A stretch of DNA of 64,000 bases from Verrucomicrobiales bacterium (GTDB lineage: Bacteria; Verrucomicrobiota; Verrucomicrobiia; Verrucomicrobiales; DEV007), in NCBI GenBank assembly GCA_029213065.1, contig JARGPH010000032.1:1-64000 (forward strand), given 5' to 3'. Position numbers and translations under genes: made by a program. Numbering within the stretch: the first letter of the stretch is position 1; every line of letters begins with the position of its first letter. This document shows positions 41,651-51,102 of the stretch, piece by piece. The notes under the pieces were generated by a model. That model searched no databases, was not told the origin of the DNA, and worked only from the letters and a program-made list of their open reading frames with translations.

Positions 41651-44600
41651 TTACGACTTCGTGATCGTCTCGTCGAGGTTGAGGAGGACCCGCGCGACCG
41701 CGAGCCAGGGATCGCCGCCGTCGGCCTTTTCCTTTTCGAACAGTGTCAGGAGCACTTTGAGTTCATCCTCGTCCGGTTCGCGGGAGGTGCAGCTTCGAAA
41801 GGCAGCGATGACGCCGTCAGGCAATCCCCCTTTGGCCGCTTTGATTTGAGCAGCGAGAGCGTTTGCTGATTCGATCGAAAGCGGTTCATTGAGCAGGGCC
41901 AGTGCCTGCAACGGAGTCGTCGAGCGGGCGCGCCTCACACAGGAGATGTCTCCCGCCGGAGCATCAAAAGCGGAAAGAAACGGTGGTGGAACGGTCCGAA
42001 AACGAAAGGTATAAAGCGCGCGCCGGTAACGACTCTCCGGAGCGATATCCTCTTCCCACGCCTTGGCGCCGTAACTGACCGGTGGCTCAAAAAGAAAACG
42101 CGGGATGGGTGGTCGGACACTGTCACCTCCGACGGTGCGATTGAGAAGCCCGCTCGCAGCCAGCTGAATATCACGAACCACCTCCGCATCGGGTCGGAAT
42201 CGCGGACCGCGGGCGAGAAAGCGATTCTCCGGATCCTCCCTCGCCAGCTCCGGAGTCAGGGTGGAGTCCTGCTGATAGGTGCGACTGCTCACGATGAGCC
42301 GGTGAAGATGTTTGATATCCCAACCCGATTCCATGAACTCCACCGCAAGCCAATCGAGCAGTTCGGGATGACTCGGAGCCGCAGCCTGATGCCCGAGATC
42401 CTCGACCGTCTCGACGATGCCCCTGCCGAAAAAGGCGCCCCAGGTCCGGTTCACAAAAGTCCGCGCGGCTATCGGCGAATCGCTGTCCACGAGCCAGCGG
42501 GCAAAGGTGAGACGGGACTGAGGATCATCGCTCTCCGGCAAATCGTGAAGAAAGGCGGGGACATGAGGTTTCACCACCTGACGGGGATGGGTTTGCTCCC
42601 CGCGATGGTAAAGACGCGTTTCACGGCGCTCGCCTTTTATCTCCTGCGTCACCAGCTGCGGTGTCGGCTCGGGATAACCCGCTTCGAGTTCCGAGATCTT
42701 CTCGTTCAACCCGGACAGCTCCGGCAGCGTCTTCATCCAGGCGTCGAAAAGGCTTTCACGCTCCAGCTCGGTCCATTGTTCGGAAGGCTTCGCCAGAATC
42801 GAGCGAAGTGCCGGACTCAGAGGTTGATCGCCCTCATACCGATCAGGGGAAAGCGAGAAACGGAAGCGTCCGAGGTTCCGGTGCTCATTCGCATTGCTGT
42901 TCGTGCCCCCGTGATGACAGGCCACTTCGAACTGAACGAGGAGCGGCTTTTTCCCCTTCCGCTTGATCGGCGTTTTCAAATTCATGACGACCAGCCTCGG
43001 CTGATTCGATCCCGTCACGCCGGCTTCGGTAGCCCAGGCGGTTTGCTGGTCGCCATCGTTAATAAAAGCCGCGGGGCCTTCCCTGCGCTTGCCCTCTTCC
43101 CCTTTCTTATCCGGATACTTAACCGCATCGATGAGACGTTCCGGAAGATCGAGATCCGAGAGAGCCGGTTCAAAGGCTACTTTCTCCAGCGAGTCCGCGT
43201 CCGGTCCCGCTTTAAAATTGAACTCACTCACCGCAGCAGTTCCCTCGATTGACCTGCCCGGCCCACCGTAGGTGAGATAGGGATCCATGAGCAATTCAAT
43301 CTGCAGGCTCGAGATCTCATCCATATCCACCTCGATCTCAAACTTCTCCGAGCTCCGCGAAGGCGAGTATCCCATCGAAATGAGTGAACCATCCTCCTGC
43401 GCATAGAATTTCTGCCCGCCGTCACCGAGGTGCTTTGGAGTGACGACCTGCCAATCCGGTTCCGCTTTGATCTTGTCCTGCTCCAACCGGGCCCAGGCCT
43501 GCAAAAGCGCAGACCAGCCGGGAACAAGCTTCTTTGCCTCAGCTCGCAACGCACGGTGCTGCTCCTCGAGCCCGGCGATCCTCCTCGAATCCGCTTTATC
43601 AAAATACGGCACCGTCGCCTCGTGCGAGTTGTTCAAATACGCGAACATCCCGAAGTATTCCTCGTGCAAAATCGGATCGTATTTGTGAGTATGGCATTGA
43701 GCGCACTGCGTCGTGAGTCCGAGCACCGACTTCCCGAGCGCGTCCATCCGGTCGAAAATGCCCTCGATTCGAAACTGCTCCGCGTTAATCGCACCCTCCT
43801 CGTTTACCATCGAATTCCGCAGAAAACCCGTCGCGACCCGGTCCGCTATCGAAGCATTCGGGAGAAGATCCCCGCCGACCTGACGAATGATAAACTGGTC
43901 ATACTGAGGATCGTCATTGAAGGCGTCAATGACCCAGTCCCGATACGGCCAGACAAAACGCTCGGCATCTTTCTCGTATCCGTTGGAATCGGCATATCGA
44001 CCCGCATCGAGCCACCACCGGGCCCAGCGCTCGCCGTAGTGTGGAGAATCGAGGAGCCGGTTCACAGCCCTGTCATAAGCCCCTTCCTTTCCGTCTTTCA
44101 AAAAGGCATCCAGCTCCGCAAGCGTGGGAGGCAGCCCCGTGAGATCGAGAGCGACCCGTCGCAGGAGTTTCTCTTCCGGAGCGGCGTTCGAAAACCCGAG
44201 ATTCTCCTGCGCATGCTTCGCCTTCACAAAGGCATCGATCGCCTTTTCTTCACCGTTCACGGGAAGCTCAGGGCGAAGCGGAGCCTCAAATGCCCAGTGC
44301 TTTCCCCACGCGGCCCCTTCTTTTATCCACTGCCTGAGGATGCCGATTTCCGCTTTCGTCAGGGCATCCTTCTTCTTCGGCGGAGGCATCAACTCATCCG
44401 GATCATCGCTCAAAATCCGGATAATCAACTCGCTGGTTTCCGGGTCCCCTTTCGTGAGGGCCTTAAGCGCTCCCTCTTCGGTGTCGAGACGAAGCTTTCC
44501 CTTTCGCTCCTCTTCGTCGGGGCCATGACAGGCATAGCAATTGTCCGATAAAATAGGCTGAACGTCCCGTGCAAACTCAATCCCGCCTCCCTCCACGGCA

Positions 44601-44653
44601 GAAGCAGCGGCCATCGATGCGGTCGCGACGAGAAGAGGCACAAGAAATTTCAT
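41651..44653 (-). CDS. PSD1 (DUF1549/DUF1553) protein with cytochrome c sites
   Basis: A 1000-residue secreted protein. After a signal peptide (residues 1-18) comes a planctomycete-type cytochrome c domain with Cys39-x-x-Cys42-His43 (DNCYACHGP). A DUF1549 domain (about 145-350) contains a second CxxCH (TQCAQCHTHKYDP), and the C-terminal DUF1553 domain (about 700-960) ends the protein. A unique insert lies at about 420-640. Such proteins go with DUF1501 partners and are predicted to take part in periplasmic oxidation of polysaccharide. The ATG is at 44653. Gene order is PSD1, then DUF1501. Confidence 0.92.
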   Translation of the reverse strand: MKFLVPLLVATASMAAASAVEGGGIEFARDVQPILSDNCYACHGPDEEERKGKLRLDTEEGALKALTKGDPETSELIIRILSDDPDELMPPPKKKDALTKAEIGILRQWIKEGAAWGKHWAFEAPLRPELPVNGEEKAIDAFVKAKHAQENLGFSNAAPEEKLLRRVALDLTGLPPTLAELDAFLKDGKEGAYDRAVNRLLDSPHYGERWARWWLDAGRYADSNGYEKDAERFVWPYRDWVIDAFNDDPQYDQFIIRQVGGDLLPNASIADRVATGFLRNSMVNEEGAINAEQFRIEGIFDRMDALGKSVLGLTTQCAQCHTHKYDPILHEEYFGMFAYLNNSHEATVPYFDKADSRRIAGLEEQHRALRAEAKKLVPGWSALLQAWARLEQDKIKAEPDWQVVTPKHLGDGGQKFYAQEDGSLISMGYSPSRSSEKFEIEVDMDEISSLQIELLMDPYLTYGGPGRSIEGTAAVSEFNFKAGPDADSLEKVAFEPALSDLDLPERLIDAVKYPDKKGEEGKRREGPAAFINDGDQQTAWATEAGVTGSNQPRLVVMNLKTPIKRKGKKPLLVQFEVACHHGGTNSNANEHRNLGRFRFSLSPDRYEGDQPLSPALRSILAKPSEQWTELERESLFDAWMKTLPELSGLNEKISELEAGYPEPTPQLVTQEIKGERRETRLYHRGEQTHPRQVVKPHVPAFLHDLPESDDPQSRLTFARWLVDSDSPIAARTFVNRTWGAFFGRGIVETVEDLGHQAAAPSHPELLDWLAVEFMESGWDIKHLHRLIVSSRTYQQDSTLTPELAREDPENRFLARGPRFRPDAEVVRDIQLAASGLLNRTVGGDSVRPPIPRFLFEPPVSYGAKAWEEDIAPESRYRRALYTFRFRTVPPPFLSAFDAPAGDISCVRRARSTTPLQALALLNEPLSIESANALAAQIKAAKGGLPDGVIAAFRSCTSREPDEDELKVLLTLFEKEKADGGDPWLAVARVLLNLDETITKS

Positions 44654-44741
44654 GCCTTTATTGTGTCATTGAAAGCCCTTCGGGAACAAGAGCGCAAAGA
44701 CGCAAATTTCTCACCGTAATACGATCAGGCACAGCAGGTCA

Positions 44742-46808
44742 TCACTCGGCAAGAGGAGAGCGATCACTGTGACGGCGGTAGCGATCGACGATGCCGGACG
44801 GGTAGCGGTGCCGGACGAGCGCCCGCATCAAAAGCGAGTCCTCATGAGAGGCGATGACACCGTTCCGGACGATTCGCTCTTTCTTCCGAAACGATGGCCG
44901 ATCCGCTCTCATCTCTGCCGCCAACGCCCCGGCAGGGAGCCCATATCGCTTCTCAAGAGCCGCCCTTGAGGCCTCTGAATCCAGAGCCACGGAGAGAGAA
45001 GGTGCCGTGATCGAAGCCGGTTCCCCTCTCCGGTCGATCTCGAACAGTTCAGCGATCCTGTTTCGGCGACTGAGAAGACGGTAAACGAGAACCTCTTGAA
45101 CGAAATCGGGCCAGAGCGATGCGGCGACCGCTTCACGAATCTGCGACTCGGGAATGGCGGCAATGTGGCGGGCCATCCATTTCCCGTCTGCCCAGGTCGC
45201 ATCGAGCCATGACTTGGGCTTATATAGGACGGGCCCTTTGAAGCGGAGTTTGTTGGCACCGGCATAGGCAAATTTATTCCCCGCGCGGAACCGGTTCGTT
45301 TCCCCCGATGAAAACAACCCGCCGAAGGAAAGGCCCATATCGTGATGCCCCTCCGCGTAAGTCCGCAGCTGCCATTCCCCGCCGGGGTCCGGGCCTGCGC
45401 GGTAGAAAGCCTTCTGATTTCCATCTTTCACGTCCCCGTTTTCAATCCAGAGATCGAAGAGGTAGAGGCCCCGGTAGACGCGGTCATTCCGGGCAATGGC
45501 ATCGGCTAGCGGCGCACCGTCCTCCCGACGGATGAATCCTTTGGGGTCCAGCTCAACACCCGATTCTTTGAATGTCACCCAATCACGCCCGATCAACTTC
45601 CCGGGACGGTATTTCTCTTCACCATCGGTAGCGAGATGGCCGAGAACCTCGGAAACATTGCCCTCCGTAATCGTGCCCGACTCGTAGATGTAGGGTTCAA
45701 GATCGAAACCATAGAAATCCAGCAGAGCAGACTTCAATTCCTCCACGGTGGCGGCGTGCCTTTCATCATCCTCTTCCTCATCTTTGTCGGCGGTTCCTTT
45801 CTCATTGAGGATCAGGGTTGTCCCCGCTTTACCCGCGCCGTTAGCAAAAACGAGATCCGTTTCGCGCCCTCCTGCGAGCAGATAAAGACGCGAAGCGACC
45901 GGCTCAACCGCCGGCTCATCCCCCCACTTGAGTTTCCACTCGACCCCGTAAGCATCTTCGGTGTCAGCCTTCGGCGAAGTCGCAGAAAGATAGACCTCTT
46001 CGAGAAAAAGAACCCTGCGGGCTCGGGAAAGTGAATAGGAATGGCCGTGAGGCAGATCCCCCTCACTCTGAAGATAGCGGGTCATCCCGCGCTGCATCTC
46101 CGATTCGAACTCGGTGAGTCGCGAGGTCCGCGATGTTTCTATCGCCGACCAGCTCAACCAGGCCGGATGATGGGGATCGATGTCGAGAGTTGAAATTTGA
46201 TTCGGCGACATCGCAGACAATTGCGCCGGTCCGTAAAAGGAACGGGATGTCGGATCGTAGAGAAACGGAGACTCACTGATCGCACTCTCGCCCGAAGGCA
46301 GATCCCTCGCCGATTTCTTCACCGTGGGAATTCCGTGACCGAAGAGCGAGCCCCAGACGATATGGCGAAAGAGGACATTGAATGGAGGGAGTTTCTCCGA
46401 CGGCTCCTCACCGGTAACACTCGCAAGAATACGCGCGGCATTGGCATTCATTCGGACCCTCTCACTCTCGCTGCTGCCAACAGTTCCCAGTTCCCGGCTC
46501 AGAAAATTGAGCACTTCAAGACGGTCTTCGATGTCATCGCGATCGTCCTCATCACTTGTCATTTCCAACTCGCCCTCAAGCCCGGCAATCAAGTCTGCGG
46601 TTCGCTCCCTCTGCCGGATCAGAAAGCCGGTTGAACTCAGGGTGTCGGCAAGCGCACCGGCCTCCAGTGGCAGGCCCTCCTCCTCGCCGGGTCCGCTGAT
46701 CGGGATCAGCATCATTGCACCACAGAGAAGCCCGCAGAATCCTCTGTGGAAACTGGACTGGAAATCAATTGGAATCGTCATCATCAAAATAGAAATATTA
46801 AGTGTCAT
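44742..46808 (-). CDS. Exported protein of unknown function with kinase-like motif
   Basis: A 688-residue protein with an N-terminal hydrophobic signal (about residues 15-38, GFCGLLCGAMMLIPISG). I do not recognise a family for certain. Two segments recall atypical kinases of the CotH/HipA type: FDLWIENGDVKDGN (D-x-W-x-x-N-x-D spacing) and YAEGHHDMGLSFGG, possibly the metal-binding Asp. Genes for CotH kinases often accompany DUF4956 genes, and here a PepSY-DUF4956 gene is directly upstream; the stop of that gene and the ATG at 46808 share one base (TGATG). The kinase reading is inference. Confidence 0.65.
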   Translation of the reverse strand: MTLNISILMMTIPIDFQSSFHRGFCGLLCGAMMLIPISGPGEEEGLPLEAGALADTLSSTGFLIRQRERTADLIAGLEGELEMTSDEDDRDDIEDRLEVLNFLSRELGTVGSSESERVRMNANAARILASVTGEEPSEKLPPFNVLFRHIVWGSLFGHGIPTVKKSARDLPSGESAISESPFLYDPTSRSFYGPAQLSAMSPNQISTLDIDPHHPAWLSWSAIETSRTSRLTEFESEMQRGMTRYLQSEGDLPHGHSYSLSRARRVLFLEEVYLSATSPKADTEDAYGVEWKLKWGDEPAVEPVASRLYLLAGGRETDLVFANGAGKAGTTLILNEKGTADKDEEEDDERHAATVEELKSALLDFYGFDLEPYIYESGTITEGNVSEVLGHLATDGEEKYRPGKLIGRDWVTFKESGVELDPKGFIRREDGAPLADAIARNDRVYRGLYLFDLWIENGDVKDGNQKAFYRAGPDPGGEWQLRTYAEGHHDMGLSFGGLFSSGETNRFRAGNKFAYAGANKLRFKGPVLYKPKSWLDATWADGKWMARHIAAIPESQIREAVAASLWPDFVQEVLVYRLLSRRNRIAELFEIDRRGEPASITAPSLSVALDSEASRAALEKRYGLPAGALAAEMRADRPSFRKKERIVRNGVIASHEDSLLMRALVRHRYPSGIVDRYRRHSDRSPLAE

Positions 46809-47899
46809 CAATCCTCCCCGGGGCGTTCCCGATACATGACCTGCAACCGGACCCGCTTCTTCTCCACCCGCATGATCTCAACATCGTTTACCTCAACTCC
46901 AAACTCCTTTTCTATCCGCTCTTTGATATAAGCATGGTCCAACATCTGACTCATCTCGTCGAGAGGAAGCCGGATCTCCACGTTCTGATAGGCATCGCGC
47001 CACAGCCTCGGATGGTCCCCGAAATAGGCTGTCGCAAGCACCATGATCGAAGCCATGTATTCGACGGTTGCGGGCAGAACCGAATTGATAAACGTCAAAG
47101 CAACGGCTCCGAGAAGGTAAGCCACCTCCGTTTTGTCGAAGGTGTCACTTCTCAGCCTAACCAGCGCCAAAAGCGCAAAGATCGTAAATCCAATCCCCGC
47201 AGTGAGAACCGAGTTGAGGAGAAAAATGGGAAATAGGAAGAGGTTAAATCCAAGGAGAAGAAACAGCATCTTGTGATCGTGATGCCTCCGATAGTAGATC
47301 ACGTAGGCGTAGATGAGAATCACGAGAAGGTTGAAACTGAATTCAAATGCCAGTTCGAGACGCCCAATCTCTGAGGGCTTGGGGATATCCGCGTTCAGTT
47401 CAGGAATGGGCTCAAAAAGGGCCCCGGCGGCAGATTCGAGATTATCGACCACGTTTTTGACCCGCTCTCCATTGGCGAGGTATTCGACGTCCTGGTTCTT
47501 TCCCGCTCTTTCGAATTCGACGTCATAGAAGACACCGCGGAGAGCACTGTCAACCTTTTCCACCTCCGATATTTCCTCATCGGGATAACTCTCCCTCACC
47601 GCTGTCTGCACGGCATCGGGGAGGTCGCTGAATTCGATCGAGGTCTCTGTCTCTATCCACTGCCCGCTCTCACGGAAATCGGCGCGGTAGTCCACATCCT
47701 CTTCTGTAAATTCGGCCTCCCAGTAGCCATTTGAATCCACCTCCCATTCTACCTCTTTCGCGCCGGGATACTGCTTCTCGAATACCCGCTCTACCACTTC
47801 AGGAACGGCGAATGCCATCTGCATCGATCCAACAACGCAGAACAGGGCGAATGATGCGAAGGCGGTGACGCAAAATCGCGGTTTAATCTTGGAATTCAT
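46808..47899 (-). CDS. PepSY-like domain fused to a DUF4956 membrane domain
   Basis: A 363-residue protein. A signal peptide (residues 1-31) is followed by two PepSY-like repeats (about 35-150; PGAKEVEWEVDSNGYWEAEF and later YPDEEISEVEKVDS), then four membrane helices (about 185-290) with the DUF4956 motif FTIFALLALVRLRSDT and a soluble C-terminal domain. DUF4956 genes are commonly neighbours of polyphosphate-polymerase (VTC) and CotH genes. The PepSY fusion would place a sensing domain in the periplasm. It lies eight bases after the phosphatase stop, in one operon. Confidence 0.82.
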   Translation of the reverse strand: MNSKIKPRFCVTAFASFALFCVVGSMQMAFAVPEVVERVFEKQYPGAKEVEWEVDSNGYWEAEFTEEDVDYRADFRESGQWIETETSIEFSDLPDAVQTAVRESYPDEEISEVEKVDSALRGVFYDVEFERAGKNQDVEYLANGERVKNVVDNLESAAGALFEPIPELNADIPKPSEIGRLELAFEFSFNLLVILIYAYVIYYRRHHDHKMLFLLLGFNLFLFPIFLLNSVLTAGIGFTIFALLALVRLRSDTFDKTEVAYLLGAVALTFINSVLPATVEYMASIMVLATAYFGDHPRLWRDAYQNVEIRLPLDEMSQMLDHAYIKERIEKEFGVEVNDVEIMRVEKKRVRLQVMYRERPGED

Positions 47900-47907
47900 A
47901 GTAGTGG

Positions 47908-49701
47908 TTATTGGGGAGTGGCGGGAGTTTTATCGAAATAGCTGTCGAAGACATCTCCATCGGCACTGATCGCCTCATAGAGTTTGGACCCGTCCGGATT
48001 GGCAGTGACCTGCACGAGGTGATGAACCGATCCCCATTCCGCGAGATACCGATCGGCTCCCACTTTTCTGAGCATTTCCGGTGTGATGGCACGCAACCGG
48101 GCACCCCAGGCACCGTCTCCGATGTAGAGGATCCCGTTTTCATCGTCTCTGACACCGCCTGTGATTTTGTGCGTCCGCTTGTAGGTATGGTGGTCGTTCT
48201 CGAAAACGCAGTCGACTCCGTATTTTTCGAAAAGCGGAGACCAGTGCTCCTGGATATCTTTCACATTCCGCTTCATTCCCGTTCCCCAGGCGGGACGATG
48301 ATAGATCGTAAAGAGATGTGGCCGGTCTTTCCTCGCCGCGAGCTCGAGATTCAGCCAGAAATTCTGGGATTTGACCCGTTGAGCGTGATTCGAATCGAGG
48401 AGAACCACGGACAGGTAATCCGCAAAATCGACGGTGAAATTTGATTCTCCGTTGGGTAAATCAAAAAAGGAGAAGTAAAATGGCGCGTCTTTTTCCCGGA
48501 TTCGGAGCCCCTTCATCTCATGGTTTCCGATGCCCATGATCATAGGAATGTCCCGGCCGCCGGAACCTCTGACGAATTCGACCCAGTTGTCGATCCAGTC
48601 GAACCACTTGTAGGTATCGCGACCGTTCGCGTAGGCGAGATCCCCTCCCACGAGAGCAAACATCGGATCCAACCGCCCTGCCAGTTTGCAGACCGGAATT
48701 GCAGTCGTCGTTCCCATATCGCCTCCCACCACGAACTGGATCGGAGAACGGTTCACCGCCGGTGCCGTCGTAAACCACCCCTCGCCGACATCGACATTGT
48801 CCGCTCTGAGCACATACTCGTAGCTCGCTCCGGGTTGAAGGCCTTCCATCTGCGCGAAATACACCAGATCATCGGTTTCCCCGAAAGCCTCTGATTCAAT
48901 GTCCACCCCGGAGTAGGCAACCGAAGAGCCGCGAGCTCTGATTCCCACGGTCCATTCAGCGGCTTCCCCCTTCGGCAATTCCGGATAAGGCGACTGATTC
49001 GGCATGGTCCGAAACCATTTGCTGCCGGGTTCGCCGCCTGCGAAGTAGAGCCAGGTGTCCTCCGGCGGTATGAGCGCTTCATCCCCCTGCATGAGGACAG
49101 GGTCGAGGGTGAAATCGCTACTGCTCTCGCGGACGTTGTGCCCTTCCACGGACAAGAGGTTTCTACCCGACTTGAGCAGACCCGCAGGATTGGGAATGAC
49201 AAACAGCTCGGGTTCACCGGCCTCATGTCCGTCTTTAACATCCCCGTCGATATACTGATGTTTCAGATTTTGAGACCGCGCGACCTCAATCCCGTTCAGA
49301 TAGGCGACGAAAGCATCGTCGTAGTCAATATAGAGATGCAGCGGTTCATCGGGAGTCAATGAGTTCACGACAAATTCCTTCGCGAGGTATAGACGGGGAT
49401 GATTGCCCCTCATTTCACGAATCACGGTGACATCATCACCGTCGCCGTAGCCGAAGGGGGCGCGCCCTTCTCTCCACACTTGAGCCCCGGGAATATCAGG
49501 AGCAAGTCGTTCAACCCATGCCAGAGTCGCCGCCCCGGTTGGATCTCTGTGCCACTGAACCACCGGTCCGTGAAATTTCAGCTCCCGCGCACCCGCCTCA
49601 AATACCCACAGGCCCAGCATGAGCCCCGTCAAAATGACCGCTATTCCATGTCCCCGGGGACGTTCTCTCTCTGCCCTGTTCTTTTCTCTGTGGTAAATCA
49701 T
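47908..49701 (-). CDS. Exported metallophosphatase of the purple acid phosphatase type
   Basis: A 597-residue protein, with the ATG taken at 49701 so that the hydrophobic signal (HGIAVILTGLMLGLWVFEAG, about residues 18-37) is near the N-terminus. Domains: a beta-sandwich (about 45-200, with LYIDYDDAFVAYLNGIEVA), a fibronectin-like purple-acid-phosphatase N-domain (about 200-310), and a calcineurin-like metal site with GGDMGTT, VGGDLAYANG, GIGNHEMKG, YHRPAWG and FENDHHTYKR. It should hydrolyse phosphate esters in the periplasm. It is the first gene of the phosphatase / PepSY-DUF4956 / kinase-like operon. Confidence 0.85.
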   Translation of the reverse strand: MIYHREKNRAERERPRGHGIAVILTGLMLGLWVFEAGARELKFHGPVVQWHRDPTGAATLAWVERLAPDIPGAQVWREGRAPFGYGDGDDVTVIREMRGNHPRLYLAKEFVVNSLTPDEPLHLYIDYDDAFVAYLNGIEVARSQNLKHQYIDGDVKDGHEAGEPELFVIPNPAGLLKSGRNLLSVEGHNVRESSSDFTLDPVLMQGDEALIPPEDTWLYFAGGEPGSKWFRTMPNQSPYPELPKGEAAEWTVGIRARGSSVAYSGVDIESEAFGETDDLVYFAQMEGLQPGASYEYVLRADNVDVGEGWFTTAPAVNRSPIQFVVGGDMGTTTAIPVCKLAGRLDPMFALVGGDLAYANGRDTYKWFDWIDNWVEFVRGSGGRDIPMIMGIGNHEMKGLRIREKDAPFYFSFFDLPNGESNFTVDFADYLSVVLLDSNHAQRVKSQNFWLNLELAARKDRPHLFTIYHRPAWGTGMKRNVKDIQEHWSPLFEKYGVDCVFENDHHTYKRTHKITGGVRDDENGILYIGDGAWGARLRAITPEMLRKVGADRYLAEWGSVHHLVQVTANPDGSKLYEAISADGDVFDSYFDKTPATPQ

Positions 49702-50129
49702 TACACTGTTCAGTTCGCTTGCCGCAAGGAACCCGGCGTATCCCAAGTGCAGGAAGCAGTCCAGAATCTCGGTGAGTGACGCGAGATCCTCAAAAGTGCC
49801 CTGAGACGAGGAAAGATGAGGCCTAGCCACTCTCCCCGTTTCACCGGGAGGTCACCGCAGAGAGAATCGCTCATCCCCAAACCATGCAATATGCAACGGC
49901 CGCAACGCATATTGCCCGTAACCCGGGAATCTCGCGACCCACTCCCCACCCGCGGCTCTCCGTGCAAAGAACCCTGTTTGGCACTGCAAATCGCACCACT
50001 CCCCACCTTCTTAGTTTACATACAATAAGAGTAATAACAGCAATCTCAGCAGGCACGGCATAAGATCATGACAGCGCAAGTCGGGGCAGAATCGCGATGG
50101 CACGCATGCTGCACTTTAGAAAAGTCACT
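49702..50129. other. Divergent promoter region, no credible gene
   Basis: These 428 bases separate two divergent genes and contain no supported gene. A short direct repeat with core ACTCCCCACC occurs at about 49941 and 49998. AT-rich stretches around 50010-50040 are likely to hold promoters. The upstream extension of the phosphatase frame (to 49830) lacks a signal-like start and was not used. Confidence 0.5.
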
Positions 50130-50906
50130 ATGAAAAAGAACTCCACTCACCCGTTTGAAGAAAGCCAATTGCTTCAATTTTCATCGATCTCAGCGGCACT
50201 GCTTATCGGACTTTCTCTCCCGGTTCTCGCCCAGGAGAAGGTCGTCATCGAAGGTGGGCCTGCCGAGATCCAGATCTCGGACCGGGACGGACAACCTGAG
50301 CCTGTTAATCCCGCAAATAACAAACTCGACGAACCACCTGTCGTTCTCACCCCTGAGCCGGACGCAACCGTGATTCAACCGGTTCCGAATTCGAATGTGG
50401 AAGTCCTCGTTCCCGTGAAACCCGTCACCCCGGCCGGATCGGTTACTGCAGACGTGAAGATTGCGCAGACGGCACCTATCGCTCCAAAACAGATCTCGGC
50501 TGAACACAGCAAAAGGATCGCGGAAATCAAACGTGAACTAGAAATCGCCGAATCAGCAACGGCGGCACGCGCCATCCTCAAAGCGGAGGAAGTCTTCAGT
50601 GAGAAAACTCCGGTGGTCGACGAAGCAGCGAAACCAACCCTGAAAATGCTCGCTGAATTTATGGAACTCTCACCGAAGGATACCGCAACTGTCACTTATA
50701 AGTACGTAGCCACGGAGGAATCTGAATCCAGCGCCCGCCAGCGCGCTTTCGCAGTCGTTGACTACTTGTCGACGATGGCCGGAGCCACGACCACGGAGTT
50801 TACAATTCTGGATCCCAAGCCCGTCACGGTGGAAAACCCAAAGGCAACGCCCTCAGGACAGTTCGTCACCGAAGCTGAAGCCCTCATTGAGATCACCTTG
50901 AAATAA
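50130..50906 (+). CDS. Exported protein with a degenerate OmpA-like C-terminal domain
   Basis: A 258-residue protein with a signal peptide (about residues 10-35, SSISAALLIGLSLPVLAQ), a Pro/Val-rich middle (about 40-120) and a C-terminal region (about 155-258) that reads like an OmpA/MotB peptidoglycan-binding domain: PTLKMLAEFMELSPKDTATV and SARQRAFAVVDYLSTM. The usual Asp and Arg peptidoglycan contacts are not evident, so binding may be lost. The start at 50130 places the signal at the N-terminus; an in-frame start at 50097 adds 11 residues. A terminator hairpin follows. Confidence 0.72.
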   Translation: MKKNSTHPFEESQLLQFSSISAALLIGLSLPVLAQEKVVIEGGPAEIQISDRDGQPEPVNPANNKLDEPPVVLTPEPDATVIQPVPNSNVEVLVPVKPVTPAGSVTADVKIAQTAPIAPKQISAEHSKRIAEIKRELEIAESATAARAILKAEEVFSEKTPVVDEAAKPTLKMLAEFMELSPKDTATVTYKYVATEESESSARQRAFAVVDYLSTMAGATTTEFTILDPKPVTVENPKATPSGQFVTEAEALIEITLK

Positions 50907-50945
50907 TCCCCCCAAATCCCGGAAACCTCGCTGGTCTTCGGGTGG

Positions 50946-50985
50946 AAAAGCCCCCATCTCGTTCATTCGAGGGGGGCTTTCTCTT
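50946..50985 (+). terminator. Terminator after the OmpA-like gene
   Basis: AAAGCCCCC (50947-50955) pairs with GGGGGCTTT (50972-50980), followed by CTCTTG. The stem is GC-rich and perfect over nine pairs, 40 bases after the stop. Confidence 0.8.
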
Positions 50986-51102
50986 GTACTGGACTCCCCG
51001 GGTATGAGCTCACAAGGTCCAACGCGCCGGCGCTAACCGGTTCAGGCGCATGAACGTCTAAATACGACTTGTCGGAATTCCCGTAATCAGCAAGATACAG
51101 GC

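Noticed and set aside
43430-44551. 373-residue plus-strand frame over the PSD1 gene
   Set aside because: Antisense to an obvious PSD1 protein with two CxxCH motifs; no independent support.
49702-49830. N-terminal extension of the purple-acid-phosphatase-like protein
   Set aside because: It would bury the export signal 60 residues into the chain; the ATG at 49701 is preferred.
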